A stretch of DNA of 64,000 bases from Pezicula radicicola (Eukaryota; Ascomycota; Leotiomycetes; Helotiales; Dermateaceae). Below are positions 1-11,139 of this stretch, in pieces (the first letter of the stretch is position 1; the number at the start of each line of letters is the position of its first letter). The DNA lies in assembly GCA_003008705.1 (NCBI GenBank), contig PDUO01000046.1:341156-405155 (forward strand), in the 5' to 3' direction. A program made the position numbers and the translations under genes. The notes under the pieces are model-generated. The model made no database searches and was not told the origin of the DNA. It was given only the letters and a program-made list of their open reading frames with translations.

Positions 1-208
1 ATGAACATCAAATGCGGACAGCAGGCAGCAGGGGCCGCAGAAAATTTCAAATGAGGCTAAGCTAGGAAACGAAAGAATCCCTCGAGACAATGGTTATTCT
101 CATTCTTGGTCGACTGCCCATAAGCAATTGCATCATGGCTCCCTCTTTCTACCTCTCCCAGCTCCCAATATCTGTGTATTCATCCCGCCACCTCAGCGAA
201 GCCTCAAT

Positions 209-511
209 TCAGCTAGTCTTTGCATGGCCTCCGGAACTGTTAGCGTCCCCAGTGAACATAGCTTCCTTCATCTTCAGGTGACTTACAAGGGCGTCTTCCT
301 GCATCTGCTCAACCTCTACTTGCATAAACGCTATCTCCACCGCGTCATCCAAAAACCATTTGTACCCTATATCCTCTTCCTCCTTAGTTAGACGTCCTTG
401 TACACATGCTTCTAGGAAGCTCTCCGCTTTTCTGGTGTGAATAACGACTCTATCTTCCAGCTCTTCTAATCTCCGAGCTATATTCTCCACAGTAGGAGTT
501 GTTCGTGACAT
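209..511 (-). CDS. Small hypothetical protein, possible coiled coil
   Basis: A 100-aa ORF starting with ATG that I do not recognise. It is rich in Glu, Arg and Lys in its first half (ARRLEELEDRV, then KEEEDIGYKW), with heptad-like spacing that could form a short amphipathic helix. It ends in a Gly/Ser/Ala tail. No intron is needed and no membrane segment is visible. Its amino-acid composition is protein-like, unlike most short ORFs nearby, but the same DNA is also open on the other strand. It lies alone near the window edge, so a missing exon outside the window cannot be excluded. Confidence 0.35.
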   Translation of the reverse strand: MSRTTPTVENIARRLEELEDRVVIHTRKAESFLEACVQGRLTKEEEDIGYKWFLDDAVEIAFMQVEVEQMQEDALVSHLKMKEAMFTGDANSSGGHAKTS

Positions 512-2029
512 TTTAAATGGTGTGTCTTTGGGGTTCTCGTGTTGTGAGTGCGGGCTTGGTGGAGTTTGTTTGTGAAATGTGATGTTGAGTTTAATAATTT
601 TGGTTATTATTGCAGTCGCGTGTTGTGGGTTGTAAGTTGTGAGTTGTGTTGATTTTGGCTGATGGTGTTTATTTTATGATGTCGTACCCCTACGCTCCGC
701 CATCACCCGCATGCTCACTATCCATAATCTGCGTACCTTCAAGCAGCTGTCAGGAGAGGGAAAGTAGCTGAAGCATAGCATAATGTGAACTAAATTCACT
801 TCTTCAATCTTCGAGTTTTTTTAATTGCATTATGGGTAACGGTCACAATGATTTTGCCTAAGGTACCTAGGAATAGGGACTTTGGCATTGAGAGGAAGAT
901 GATAAGACCTGTCCCCATTTGGGTTCTCATCACACTGAGATTGTGTGTGAGTCTGCCTAAACAGATGCATTATGCCAACCTGCTAGAGCTCGGTTGACCA
1001 TGTGAAAAATGGGCTTTTCTTGAAGTTGTTGTTCTAGTTTGACTGACGCCGTGTCGTCAGATGATCGTTATATTCCAAACTTTCTTGAAGTACTTGATTC
1101 TTGCTGAGAAGCAGCATTACGCAGATAAAAAAGTAAGAGCTCATAAATTAATACTGGTCATGTCATTTGATTTGGATACACGTTGACTTGGGGAATAGTC
1201 ACACTTGTTGTGGTGGCCGACCTGCTTGCGCAACAACGACTAAACAAGGCTGCCGAAATTACGATGTCGACTACAGCTCAACAATAGCCTTGTTTTAACG
1301 AATAAAAATAGGTATAAGATAATATAACGGTTGCAGTCTTCGTGTAACTTTGAAATTTGGAAGACACTCAAGAGCATGCAGGCTTCTGATATATAACTCA
1401 CCAAATGATTTGTTTGTATAAGCGTGTCTACAAACATAGGTAGGTACTGGCCAGAAGCCACATCCAAAAGTTTGCCAATCTTAGTAAAGACAGAGACGAG
1501 TAGAATCTGAGGGCAAATAATAGCCATGCCAAGACCAGTGGAAAGTTGGCATTTTTATTTGCCTGTTTTTTGCGTAGGAAAATTATCTTTGCGCTCTTGT
1601 CCGTCGGAAGCGCACAGAAAATGTATGGTGATCTTTGACTTGACTACACAGCAGAATAGTAAGAACCCACCCTCACTTTTTAAGAAGTCTCAATTAACAC
1701 CCTATTAGATCCCATCTAAATTATTTAACAACAAATTTTTGCCATCGTATTCGTCTAGCGGCCATCGTATTATCGCTAACCCTTTTAATGCCTAGGTAGG
1801 TATTTACAAATCACGAAGCGCCTACTAGGTAACGTCTCCAAGTCCAGGCTCAAAATACAAGACAAATGAAATTTGCTGCTCAGCTGTAACTTTCACTGAT
1901 AATTTTTGTCTTATTTCTTAATTTGCCCCAAGAATGTACAATGGTGTTCGACCAAGGCGTCCGCGCTAGCAGGCTAGCGCCGTTGGAGATTAGGAAGTAG
2001 GAATGTTCAATGTTATTTTCCGAATAGCG
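512..2029. other. Intergenic, no gene seen
   Basis: About 1.5 kb with only short ORFs lacking protein-like composition. It includes a run of GTTGTGAGTTGTG-like direct repeats near 610-650. No RNA gene or transposon terminus was recognised. Confidence 0.5.
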
Positions 2030-2338
2030 TCAAATTGGCATGAGGAACTTAAGTAAAAATCCCTCCCATGTTGACATCAACAGCACCAAGATACGTTCTG
2101 GACACAGCCTCGGCCCTTTGGTATCATCCTCTTGTTCCACCTCAACTTGTGAAACCCGTGTCTCCAATGTCCCCATGAATGAACCTCCGCCTGGTCTATA
2201 GATCCCCCGTCCTATGTACTTTGCCGTTGCGTTCTGTCGATCCCGCTGTATTGAGCTGTATTCTTGGTCTTTCTGTTTTGTTGCGCTTGTCTTCGTGTAT
2301 CTTTTTTGTGGTTTCTGGCTTGAGAATATGTTAGCCAA
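2030..2338 (-). CDS. Doubtful small hypothetical ORF
   Basis: A 102-aa ATG ORF, basic in the first half (SSQKPQKRYTKTSATKQK). Its middle reads YIGRGIYRPGGGSFMGTLE, and it then has an acidic stretch. It has no recognisable family and no obvious splice partners. It could be a relic of a longer gene or chance. I include it because it is more polar and lower in Cys/Leu than the shadow ORFs around it. Confidence 0.2.
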   Translation of the reverse strand: MANIFSSQKPQKRYTKTSATKQKDQEYSSIQRDRQNATAKYIGRGIYRPGGGSFMGTLETRVSQVEVEQEDDTKGPRLCPERILVLLMSTWEGFLLKFLMPI

Positions 2339-2442
2339 AGATGGATAGCTTAATGACAGAGGTCAACTGCATGAATAGTTCAAACCAAACAGCTTATAAC
2401 ATCCCAGAGTTATGGTCTCGTATGTAGCCTGTCCTTTTAGTA

Positions 2443-3082
2443 TTGTGCCTCCTCCACGCCATATTCACCTTCCGTGTGCTTGTTACAGGACGTTCCATGA
2501 GTGAACAACTTTGTTGTGACATCTTGGTGTTGAGTTGCTCAAGTCTCGGTTTTCGTCGTTGGTACAGTCATGTTGATGAGCTGGCTTCCACATTTGAAGG
2601 TTCGTCTCACCCGTATTCAGCTTGTGATAGTGATTTATTTCGCCGAAGAAGCCCGGGGACGAGGGAAGAGTGTGGGGGGAATCTGCCATCGTCCCGATAT
2701 TAGTACCCGTGATCTTGTCTGTGACAACCTCATAATAAGTCTCTCTTTGATGAATGGAGCCTTGAGTCTAGCACAGTCCTTGGCTATCTTGTGAAGATCG
2801 TCTGTTGTTGATTGCGCGTTGTCTGCTTATCTTCTGTCTGGATGTCTTGTGGGGATCCACATCATTTTACTGCTTCTTTGCCGTACTTGTTCGTAGTGCT
2901 ATTTGGGAGTTGAACAAGTTGCAGATGATCAGCTTCAGCTCCATCTTCTGCGCAGTTAAGAGCAATGTCCTCAGAACCAGCGCTGGCAGTGGCACCAACC
3001 TTGTCATGAATGTACAAGGTTGAACTGTAGGCGTTTTCAAGTCTTGAACTCTGAATGACAGCCAATCCGCCTCATGCTGCAA
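2443..3082 (-). other. Possible eroded coding segment
   Basis: On the minus strand two neighbouring ORFs look protein-like. One (about 2862-3065) contains YSSTLYIHDKVGATASAGSE; the other (about 2483-2689) contains SPGFFGEINHYHKLNTGETN. Between them another frame also stays open. They could be exons of one unrecognised gene or a decayed gene. No intact model could be assembled. Confidence 0.2.
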
Positions 3083-3832
3083 TAACAGTTAAAGATTTCA
3101 CAAACGCAAAATAACAACGATATCCTTGCAGGTACGGCATTCCGTCCGTAGTTGGTGTTCTCATCTTACCACGCTAAACGTCTTGCCGCACACCCATCTC
3201 GACCATCACCCCTATCTCCTCAAATCCCTATGATCTCCATCGCACACCTTGACAAAACCACATATAATTGGTAACTTGCTAGTGGGCTGTCGATGTTCTG
3301 CAGCCTAAGATCTTCTGTGGTTTTCTCAGCCGTGTAGCTCTCCCATAATCTAGAATCATCGTAGTGGCGTGCAATCACCGCCAAGGCTCACCCTTCCACC
3401 TTTTCTAACTCAAACGTCCGCAGAAACATCCCGATTTTCTATAGTTTTATTCTGGTACACTGAATCTTGATCATTTATTCGGGGCATAACTCGTCCTCCT
3501 CTGATAATTCCCTTCAGTCTTCTACCACGACTCCCTATCCCCAGTATCTTCTACTTGAACTCACAACAAAAAGAAAAAGGATCTGCAACTTAGTGATTTT
3601 TCTGAAACCCAGAGAGCTGTGAGCGCATATTTAACCTCCTGTGTAAACTCTCCAAATTCCCTCTTCCATCTATTATCACCCAGTTCACAACTTAGGCCTT
3701 CCCTTACCCGTCATCCTCGTCGGTCCCAACCATGACTTATTTTTCTACGGATTCCCAAGGATTATTCTTTCTATTCTTGGATTAAAAGCAGCTTCATAAA
3801 ACGCTGTTGTTAATAAGTCTCAAAACTCATCT

Positions 3833-5178
3833 GTAAGTCTCTAACAATCTCGCCTTTCTTCTTACCGCCAGCCAACCGCCAGCCAACTGCAACCGCAGCC
3901 TACCATACCACTAATACCGTCAACAACGGCCACCTCAAATTACTCCGTCGCCAATCCTCAAGTCTACAAGTTTACTCCTGAAGCCTGAATCTAATTCACT
4001 AAGTAGTCTAGTCTTTAGCGACTGTCGTAAGTATTTAACCCATTCTTACTTCCATCCACAACTTTCCCTTCTACCTTCCACCATCATCATCCGCAACTTA
4101 AACCCAACACACACCAACAAAAGTTAACAACTTGTCTTCCTCTTTCATAGAACTTCCTCTTAAGTACAAGCAGTTGAGATCTTCAGCGACCTCTCTGGTA
4201 AGTCCCATTCCTTGCTTCCCCAAACCTCCTCCTGCAATAACCGCAACCAGATCTAACCATACATGCGCAGAGGATCAAATCCTCTCTTCATTGCAACAAT
4301 AAATTGACGTCAAAGGTCTATTCAACTGTAAGTCTTGCCCCTGATTTCATCCTCTGCGATATTCATCTTCCGCCACATATCAACCTTGCCAACGTTCACC
4401 AACTCTCTATTCACAAGAAGTCAAAGATCTAACCATACATCTGCAAGTAATCAGACTCCCATTTCATTGCAACAAGACCTTATGGTTCAAGTTCTACTCA
4501 ATTGTAAGCTTTCCCCCTGAATTAATCATCCGCCGCATATCAAGTTGTGAACCATCCCCGACTATCTCCAAGCACTAACCCCTCACTCCACAACAATATC
4601 TTCATCCCAGACGGCAAAGACAAGACTTCACAGAGCTTATAAGACCTGCGCAGGAAGTAGGGCATCTTGTTTTGTTGCGACAAATCTGGCGTTCAATCGT
4701 CAACACCTTGTAAGTGAACCGTCCATTTCCATTCTCCGCGAGCAACCTGACGACCCCTATCCTATCATCGAAACCCATAATTCTTCCCCGAAGAGCATCA
4801 CAAGTCTTCACAAGTCTTGCACTGGATCTTTGGTATCTTGCAGCACGAAACAATCAAGTTGTGGTTGAGTTTCCTTTTTCCCATTACGACATCTGCCCTC
4901 CTCTCAAGCACATCACAACCATTCACAAGTCTTACCCTTCTTCTACCTCAACTTTCAAAATGAAACACTTGCGCTGCAGTTACGCTGAAGTTGCATTTCA
5001 ATGTTCTCATCATGCTCTCTGCACTTACCTTTCAACTTTTCCCCACTCCGCAGCCATCTAACATCCACCGTCTCTCAAATCATCTCTACTTCATCCGTTA
5101 TTCAGCGTCATTATCAAGTCTGCCTCGCTGACAAGCATCCCCGCAGAACCTAAGCACATCCGAGATATCAAAGCCAAG
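3833..5178 (+). promoter_or_regulatory. Pyrimidine-rich leader with serial 5'UTR introns
   Basis: Upstream of the ATG at 5179 the DNA is C/T/A-rich and carries GTAAG-type donors at 3833, 4027, 4198, 4328, 4504 and 4710. Each is followed by a branch-like CTAAC and a plausible AG. Best pairings are 4027-4150, 4198-4270, 4328-4446 and 4504-4610, leaving noncoding exons of 48, 57, 57 and 99 nt. A last acceptor at 5145-5146 follows CTAAC and a pyrimidine tract. No ORF runs through, so this is probably a spliced 5' untranslated leader of the 599-aa gene. Transcription start and exact splicing are inferred. Confidence 0.5.
4249..4560 (+). repeat. Imperfect tandem duplication of an exon/intron unit (about 176 bp)
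   Basis: AGATCTAACCATACAT occurs at 4249 and again at 4425. It is followed in both copies by a TTCATTGCAACAA block (4287/4464), then a CTCAACTGTAAG/CTCAATTGTAAG donor (4328/4504), then a CATCxxCCGCxxCATATCAA block. Landmarks are offset by 176-177 bp. The unit therefore contains a branch site, acceptor, noncoding exon and donor. Confidence 0.7.
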
Positions 5179-7167
5179 ATGTCTCAGGACTCAAGTTCTT
5201 GGCCACAAGTAGTCACTGTACCTCCTCGCTTCTCAAAAGTAAAGGCAAACAAGAAGCCAATGCCGACCCGAAAGATTTCAAAGGAAGAACAGGAGGAGCA
5301 GAAGAAACAGGAAAAGCTTAAGGCCGAGCAAGGCGAGAAGGAGTGGCGTGAATATTGCCAGCGATGCGGTGATCCTACACCAGCTGAGCAAGCCGCTATC
5401 GATGCAGAGAAGGCACGTAAGCAGGCAATTCAAGATGCTTGTGAGGGTTGGCCATGGCTTGGAGAGGTTGGTCGATTGCCAACTGTTGCTCCACATGTTC
5501 TTGATGCTTTCTATGAGTACAAGATACCAACTCATGATCAACATGCATCGCCGCTCATGACTTGCATGGGAGTCGTTGATGTTCGGGATATCATCTTGAA
5601 GTACGTTTTCAAGGATGGACATGTTAATGCTGCATCACTTGGTATTACTTCTCAGAAGGCCTTGGAGTCTGTTAACGGTTACGCTGTAAGCTATCCATGC
5701 TTCCATTCGTTCGTTCTTTGACTATGCCACTTACTAACTTGGCTCAAGAAACTCTGGTACTGGTGCTGTGAGCAAAACCAACAATATTTTAATCACTGCA
5801 ATGAACCTGTCGAGATTCTTAGTCCTTACGCCCGTAGCCAACGTCGAGTTCCTCAACTTACAATTGTTTCGCCAATCCATGATGCAAAGGACGCGTGTTT
5901 CTACCAGAAGCATCTCTTCGGTGTTTTCAACCTGAGTAAGGGATTTCCCTCCTTGACAATTGACAAACAAGAAGTATTATTTATGCTGACTTCTTCTATA
6001 GCAAAGGCAATGGCAAACATGTCTGAATACTTCCGCGTCCTCCATCTACACCGAGTTCAATTCCTTACTCCTCAAGTCCTCGCTATCACAATTCCTCACT
6101 TGCGAAATTTGGAGAACCTTGGTGTTTACAACTGCCCTCTCATCAACGTTGGTCACACTCTCAAACTCCTTGAAATAATTCGAACCGATCGCATGAAGGG
6201 AAAGGTTGTTGAGTTGGACTTCTCCCCCAAGTTCCACTGGGGTCCTAAGAATGTTGGTCAAATCCCCACTCCCCGTTCATACGGGACTTCTTGGGACAAC
6301 ATTGGCATCGATTCTCAATTGGCTACTTGGGGTACTGTTATTGCAGCATATGAACAAGGCCTCAAGCAAGGAGTTGATCTGCTCAAGCGAGATGGCGCTT
6401 TTTACAAGTGGTTGAAGATGGGTCCATGTTTGAAGGTTGATGAAGTGATCTCACTCCTTGAGCAAGGAAATGCTACCGATGAGGAACTTGCGGCTTGGTG
6501 CGCCTATCCTGACTATGGTGGAAGCGTTCGGAGATTCATGACTCTGCCTAATCGACCTGAAGGCTGGAAACCGTAAGTATTCCGGATAAAATCTCAATCT
6601 CTCCTGTCCTGAGGGTACTGACTCTGATCTAGTTATACCCGTAAATACCTATGCCGTGTTTGCAACCGACAAGTCATGGGGCTTTTCTTCCACTACGTCA
6701 ATATCAGAGAATCAGTGATCAATCGCCAGAACCCACAAGCCCATGCTATCTTGACATGCCTTCCATGCAAGCTTGGGGAATTACTCAACAACGAGGATCA
6801 CCACTATCACCGTGAGAAGCGAGAGATCGTTAGTACTTGGGTTGGTGATCATACTCATGAGCGATTTGATGACGGACTCACGCCACAAAACGACGATGAG
6901 ACAGAACAACTACTCTTGTCGCAAATCACTACAATGGAACAGAACTACCCAGCCGGTAGGATTGCTCGTTCACTCGATATCCGACGCCTCCGCGATCTCA
7001 AACGCAATATCGATAAGGAAAACAACGAGACCCAGATGGTACTTCCACCTATGAATACTAAGTTTCCATCGCAGCACCGAACACCTGAGATTCCAAACAA
7101 GAACCAGGTCGAAGACAAATGGAACTGGGTCCGGAGAGATCGCATATGGGCTCATGGCCACATCTAA
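5179..7167 (+). CDS. Hypothetical 599-aa protein, LRR-like with C-terminal CxxC motifs
   Basis: Exons 5179-5685, 5749-5935, 6002-6572 and 6633-7167 join in frame into 599 aa. Introns are 60-66 nt with GTAAGC, GTAAGG and GTAAGT donors. I do not recognise the family by name. Residues about 35-75 are a charged Lys/Glu helix. A segment beginning after exon 2 (FRVLHLHRVQFL..., LENLGVYNCPLIN) has the Leu/Asn spacing of leucine-rich repeats, as in F-box/LRR proteins, though no F-box is evident. Near residue 425 a CRVC pair followed by CLPC could bind zinc. The C-terminus is polar and Arg/Asn-rich. The start is the first ATG after the spliced leader, in AAGATG context. The splice model is strong; any function would be guesswork. 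Confidence 0.8.
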
Positions 7168-8963
7168 AAAACCATATACCTCAAATTTTGCATCGCAGGC
7201 GTTTTGGGATATATTTGCTTGTTAGCGCTGATTTTCTTTTGCATTTGCGTTGCTTTACATCTGCATTGGTTTGGCGTTTGAGCGAATACATTTAACGTGC
7301 GATCAGTGGGGTTTCTATCCATCTCCTTTCTGCCTGAGCTTATGGAATCAATACAGAGTTCTTCTCAGTCGTTGACTCCAAGTATCAGCGGAATCTCGTC
7401 TCGGCATTGTTAACGAAGCAGGAAACTGGCACTTGCGTAGTTTTCGAACTCGACAATTCATTGCAGAGCATTTATGGTGAAACCTTCGACCTATGAAGCA
7501 CCATGGATGAGAGGCTTTTAGGACGGAGATATATGCACATATTTTACGGAAATCTTTCTTTCTGGTTCTTTTGAGATGGAGCGAATATTGTTACGGCTCG
7601 GTGGTGGAGTGACAGAAGTCACAATTTCGGATTATGCGATGCCTGGACCAGTCAGGCTCTGGCTGGGATGAAAGCTCGTAGTCTTTCGTTTCTTTCTTTT
7701 ACAAGTTCTTCTAGGTATGTGCGAGCTGGCAATGGTTATCTGGAAATTATGGACTGCAGTCTTCTCATCATTATGCGGGAGACTTTGGGCCAGGATCAGG
7801 ATTATTTTTCATTATAGCTCGAACATACCAAATACACAGTTTTTCATCGATTTCCCCTCTCTTGGCTCACCAAAACAGTGTTCGTGGCTTCACAATATGA
7901 GTACCCAAAGGCTTCTCAATTTCTGAATTGACCTCAGTGGCTTGATGTTGACTCGCTGGAGCTCCAATGCGACTTTCAGTTATGGCTCGAGGATGTTGAG
8001 TAAAGAGCAAATGCTCGCTCTTTGTCTCGCATGCATCGACGATTGAACTTCTAGCCAGTTGTGGATACGCTACAATTATTTTCAATGGTCAACTCAATCC
8101 ATTGTGCTTCCCATTGTTCAGGAGATCACGCAACCGACAAGTCCATTTCAGTAAATCAAAAAATAACTTGTTCAGTAAGCAGCAAAAAGAAATTACAGGA
8201 GTTATCGCAAAACAAGAGTTATTTGCGAAGACAAAGGTATGTTATTTAGGGTACGGGGTGTCGTGACTTCGTGTTCGACGAGAGCTGAAGAGGATGCAAG
8301 AGATATGAGATGATCAAAGTCAGCCAGCTGTGTGAGACTCCTACTCAGCGAGGCACTGTCACATCATCTCATTCATCGTAAGATTACCTACTTCTTCCTG
8401 CCGCCGTGCCTGGAATATCAAACCCAAGTCAAACAATTGTTGATTGTGACTCCAGATGACTTTTCTTTCTTCCTAGAGGTTGCACGTAACCCAACTGGCG
8501 CCCGCCCACCAACATCCACGATCGGCAATGAGAAGAAAGCTTCCGGCAGCATTGGCCCACGCTTGGTAGCGCCCGGAACCATACTGCAAGAAGCCTAGTT
8601 CAGTCACCCTGCACAGGGAAGGACTTGGGGGCCTCGAGGACTGATTGGCTTGCTATCGTGAACGTCAACTGCAGGCTCAGCGCTTACATCCAGAGAATCA
8701 CTCGTTATTGGCGGTACGACAACACTCCCGCATTGCGCTGACCACCATGGCCTTCATAATAATGAGAGGAAAGCCCTCTTCTCGGCCTCCCCATCTTCAA
8801 TGTGAGCTGAGCTTCATCAAAAGTCAACGACGCCGACGACGTCAATTACTATCCTTCAAAAGAGCTTTGCGACAAGAAGTGGTGAAGCAAGCCTTTCTTT
8901 CCTCGATCGAGCCTCTGTACACCGACCCACGACTTCCATAATAACCCGACGACATCCGGCACA
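7168..8963. other. Intergenic, no gene seen
   Basis: 3' flank of the 599-aa gene and promoter region of the membrane-protein gene at 8964. ORFs here are short and out of context. No repeat or RNA gene recognised. Confidence 0.5.
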
Positions 8964-9870
8964 ATGCATATGCCACTCATCTCGAGGACGTGGAAGTGGC
9001 CAAGAGTGCTGATTGCCTTGATGCTTCTTGAGCTGGGAGGATCAATTGCGGCCCTCACTTTCTTCGGTATCGCGACACCGGATCTCTTCAGGACAAAGCT
9101 CTGGCAGGTGGGATCAGATAATGGCTTCAACTCAAGTCCATTGCAGATTCTGTACGCCTATGCGAACTACCGGCCACTACCAAAGACTCCCTTTGTGTGG
9201 TCAGCGGCGTAAGTACCATTCAGATGGCGGGAACCCGTAGCAGATGCTGACTTGAGCCTAGTCTTACGAACTTTAACGTCGCTATCTCGGTGTTGGCCAT
9301 GTTCATCATGATTGTGAAATGGGTCATGTTCAGTCTGCACATTTGGTATCCATTACTCGGCACGGTCGTGAATACTGCCCTCACGATTATGTGGGTAGTT
9401 AGCGTGTACGGTCAAGCAGGACCAGATCACTCGGATCCCGAGCACCCTAGCAATGTTGCTTGGTATATCAGGAAGAGCTGCAGCTATGCCAAACCATCCG
9501 GGAATTACCATTATTGTATGTTGGCGAAGGGCACATTTGCGACAACAGTCATCATGATGTAAGTTATCTTCATTGTTGGAGACGATAGCATCGTCTGACA
9601 ATCTTCAGGGTACTCTTCCTCTTAAACACAGTCCTTGGAATCTGGTCTATGATACCATCAAAGGCCGAGAGATTGGCTGCAAAGCTAGAGGTCGACGATA
9701 TGCAGAAAGGCTCTCCCGTCTCGGATACGAGCGATAGGCAGTGGGAGATGAAGGGTATGCGCTCTGCAACACAACCAAAGACACCAACACCATATACACC
9801 TCGAACTTTAGCATTTAACACTCTGGATCGCCAACTACCCTTACGTTCGCAGAACTACCAGTCGAAGTAA
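8964..9870 (+). CDS. Four-transmembrane (MARVEL-like) protein
   Basis: Exons 8964-9208, 9262-9558 and 9609-9870 give 267 aa; introns are 53 and 50 nt with GTAAGT donors. Four hydrophobic helices are visible: about residues 14-38 (VLIALMLLELGG...FFGI), then VAISVLAMFIMIVKWVMF, then LLGTVVNTALTIMWVVSVYG, and a last one across the exon 2/3 join (ATTVIMM/VLFLLNTVLGIW). The extracellular loop before the last helix holds Cys residues, and the tail after it is Ser/Thr/Pro-rich and presumably cytosolic. This fits small fungal MARVEL-type proteins, which act at plasma-membrane or vesicle domains, but no residue proves the family. The start is chosen as the first ATG before helix 1. Confidence 0.8.
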
Positions 9871-11139
9871 GCATGGGAAATGTGTGGATGGAGAATAATA
9901 GCAGGGTAATGGCGTCTGGGTCTAGGGTTTTGTACGAACTATATATCTCTTTAATTTCTATATCGGGACGGGTCCGGGTACTTCATATGTGCATAGTATA
10001 TCCCTCACCAACGAAATAAAATCTACCTCACAAATGTAGACTTTTAAAGCTATGTTTCATTGTCCACGGCGAGGTACCTTGGTAATTGTTTTGTAAGAGA
10101 TCATCTGGAACAGCTGCTTAACGAGATGTAAAAGATGGAGTTAGTAGCTCACTTAATTTGAGTGAACGATGTCAACAGAGCCCCAATCAACATGATCTCT
10201 TACAAAGTAATTCGTACGGTGAGCTATTATTCTGGCACTATCCCAAGGAGATCCAACTGCTGCCAAGGTACCAGACCTGTATCTCTGCTTGCCCTTTGAT
10301 GGATCAAGAGCCAAGGGCTTCTAGAGGACCTTGCATCGCGACTGATACTTACTTAAATGCCCAGGTGCGCGCGCCACGGATTGGCACGCAGTTGCTGCTT
10401 GCGGCATGTTCCACCGCCTCTCCAATTACGAGGGCTTGTTCTTACCTGCATATCGAAAAGCTTCTTCTATTTTTTTGCATTCCACAGGTGTCATGGGCTC
10501 CAATAATTGGCATACGGCTCTCTGAACTCAAAAACTGACTCCGGGTGTAGCGGGGTCTCATGGCACTCTTCTCCATCGAGTCCATCTCCCTCTCAATAAT
10601 AGGAAGAGCAGTCCTGGTGGGAGATCCTCCACATTTGTGCTTTCTCAAAAGCCACCATCCTAAGCTCACTTATGCTCTCCAACTACAAAGTAAATCCTGA
10701 TATTGTGGCATCTCTCCCCACGGTCCAAATTCCACTGCATCTATCTTATCTCTCTGCATGCACTTCGCGAACATCCTTACCGGGCCCGTGGTACAGTCAG
10801 ATCCGATAGCTCCCCCGCCGAAAATCGTAGCGCACCCCAGACATCAACTGTGGACGTCATCTCATATATGATAGGGTACGGGGACAGGACGACTGTGGAA
10901 AACATTGGGCAGGGCACGCGATTCTTGGGCGGAATCATCACACCTGGTCTCTTTTCTCTTTCCCGTAGGATATTGTAGCCAAATACCATCCTGCAAATAC
11001 CTACTTCATACGTACCTCCGCTCGCTACTAGCTACCGGAAAGCTGTCAGTTGCGTCAGCCTGGCCTTGATCTCGGTGGAGGTACTGTACACGGACAAACC
11101 TGGCGGACATTGGACCCTCTCCACTTATTCTTCTAATTC
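9871..11139. other. Intergenic with one MITE-like insertion
   Basis: 3' flank of the membrane-protein gene and promoter of the kinase gene. It holds the inverted-repeat element at 10071-10221. The rest shows no coding signal. Confidence 0.5.
10071..10221. mobile_element. MITE-like element, family 1 (copy B)
   Basis: About 150 bp bounded by inverted arms. The left arm contains TTTTGTAAGAGATCAT (10089-10104). The right arm contains its complement ATGATCTCTTACAAA (from 10192), extended by an outer ACCGTAC-like end. The core AGATGGAGTT...CTCACTT matches the copy at 25232-25399. No coding capacity, so non-autonomous. Confidence 0.6.
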
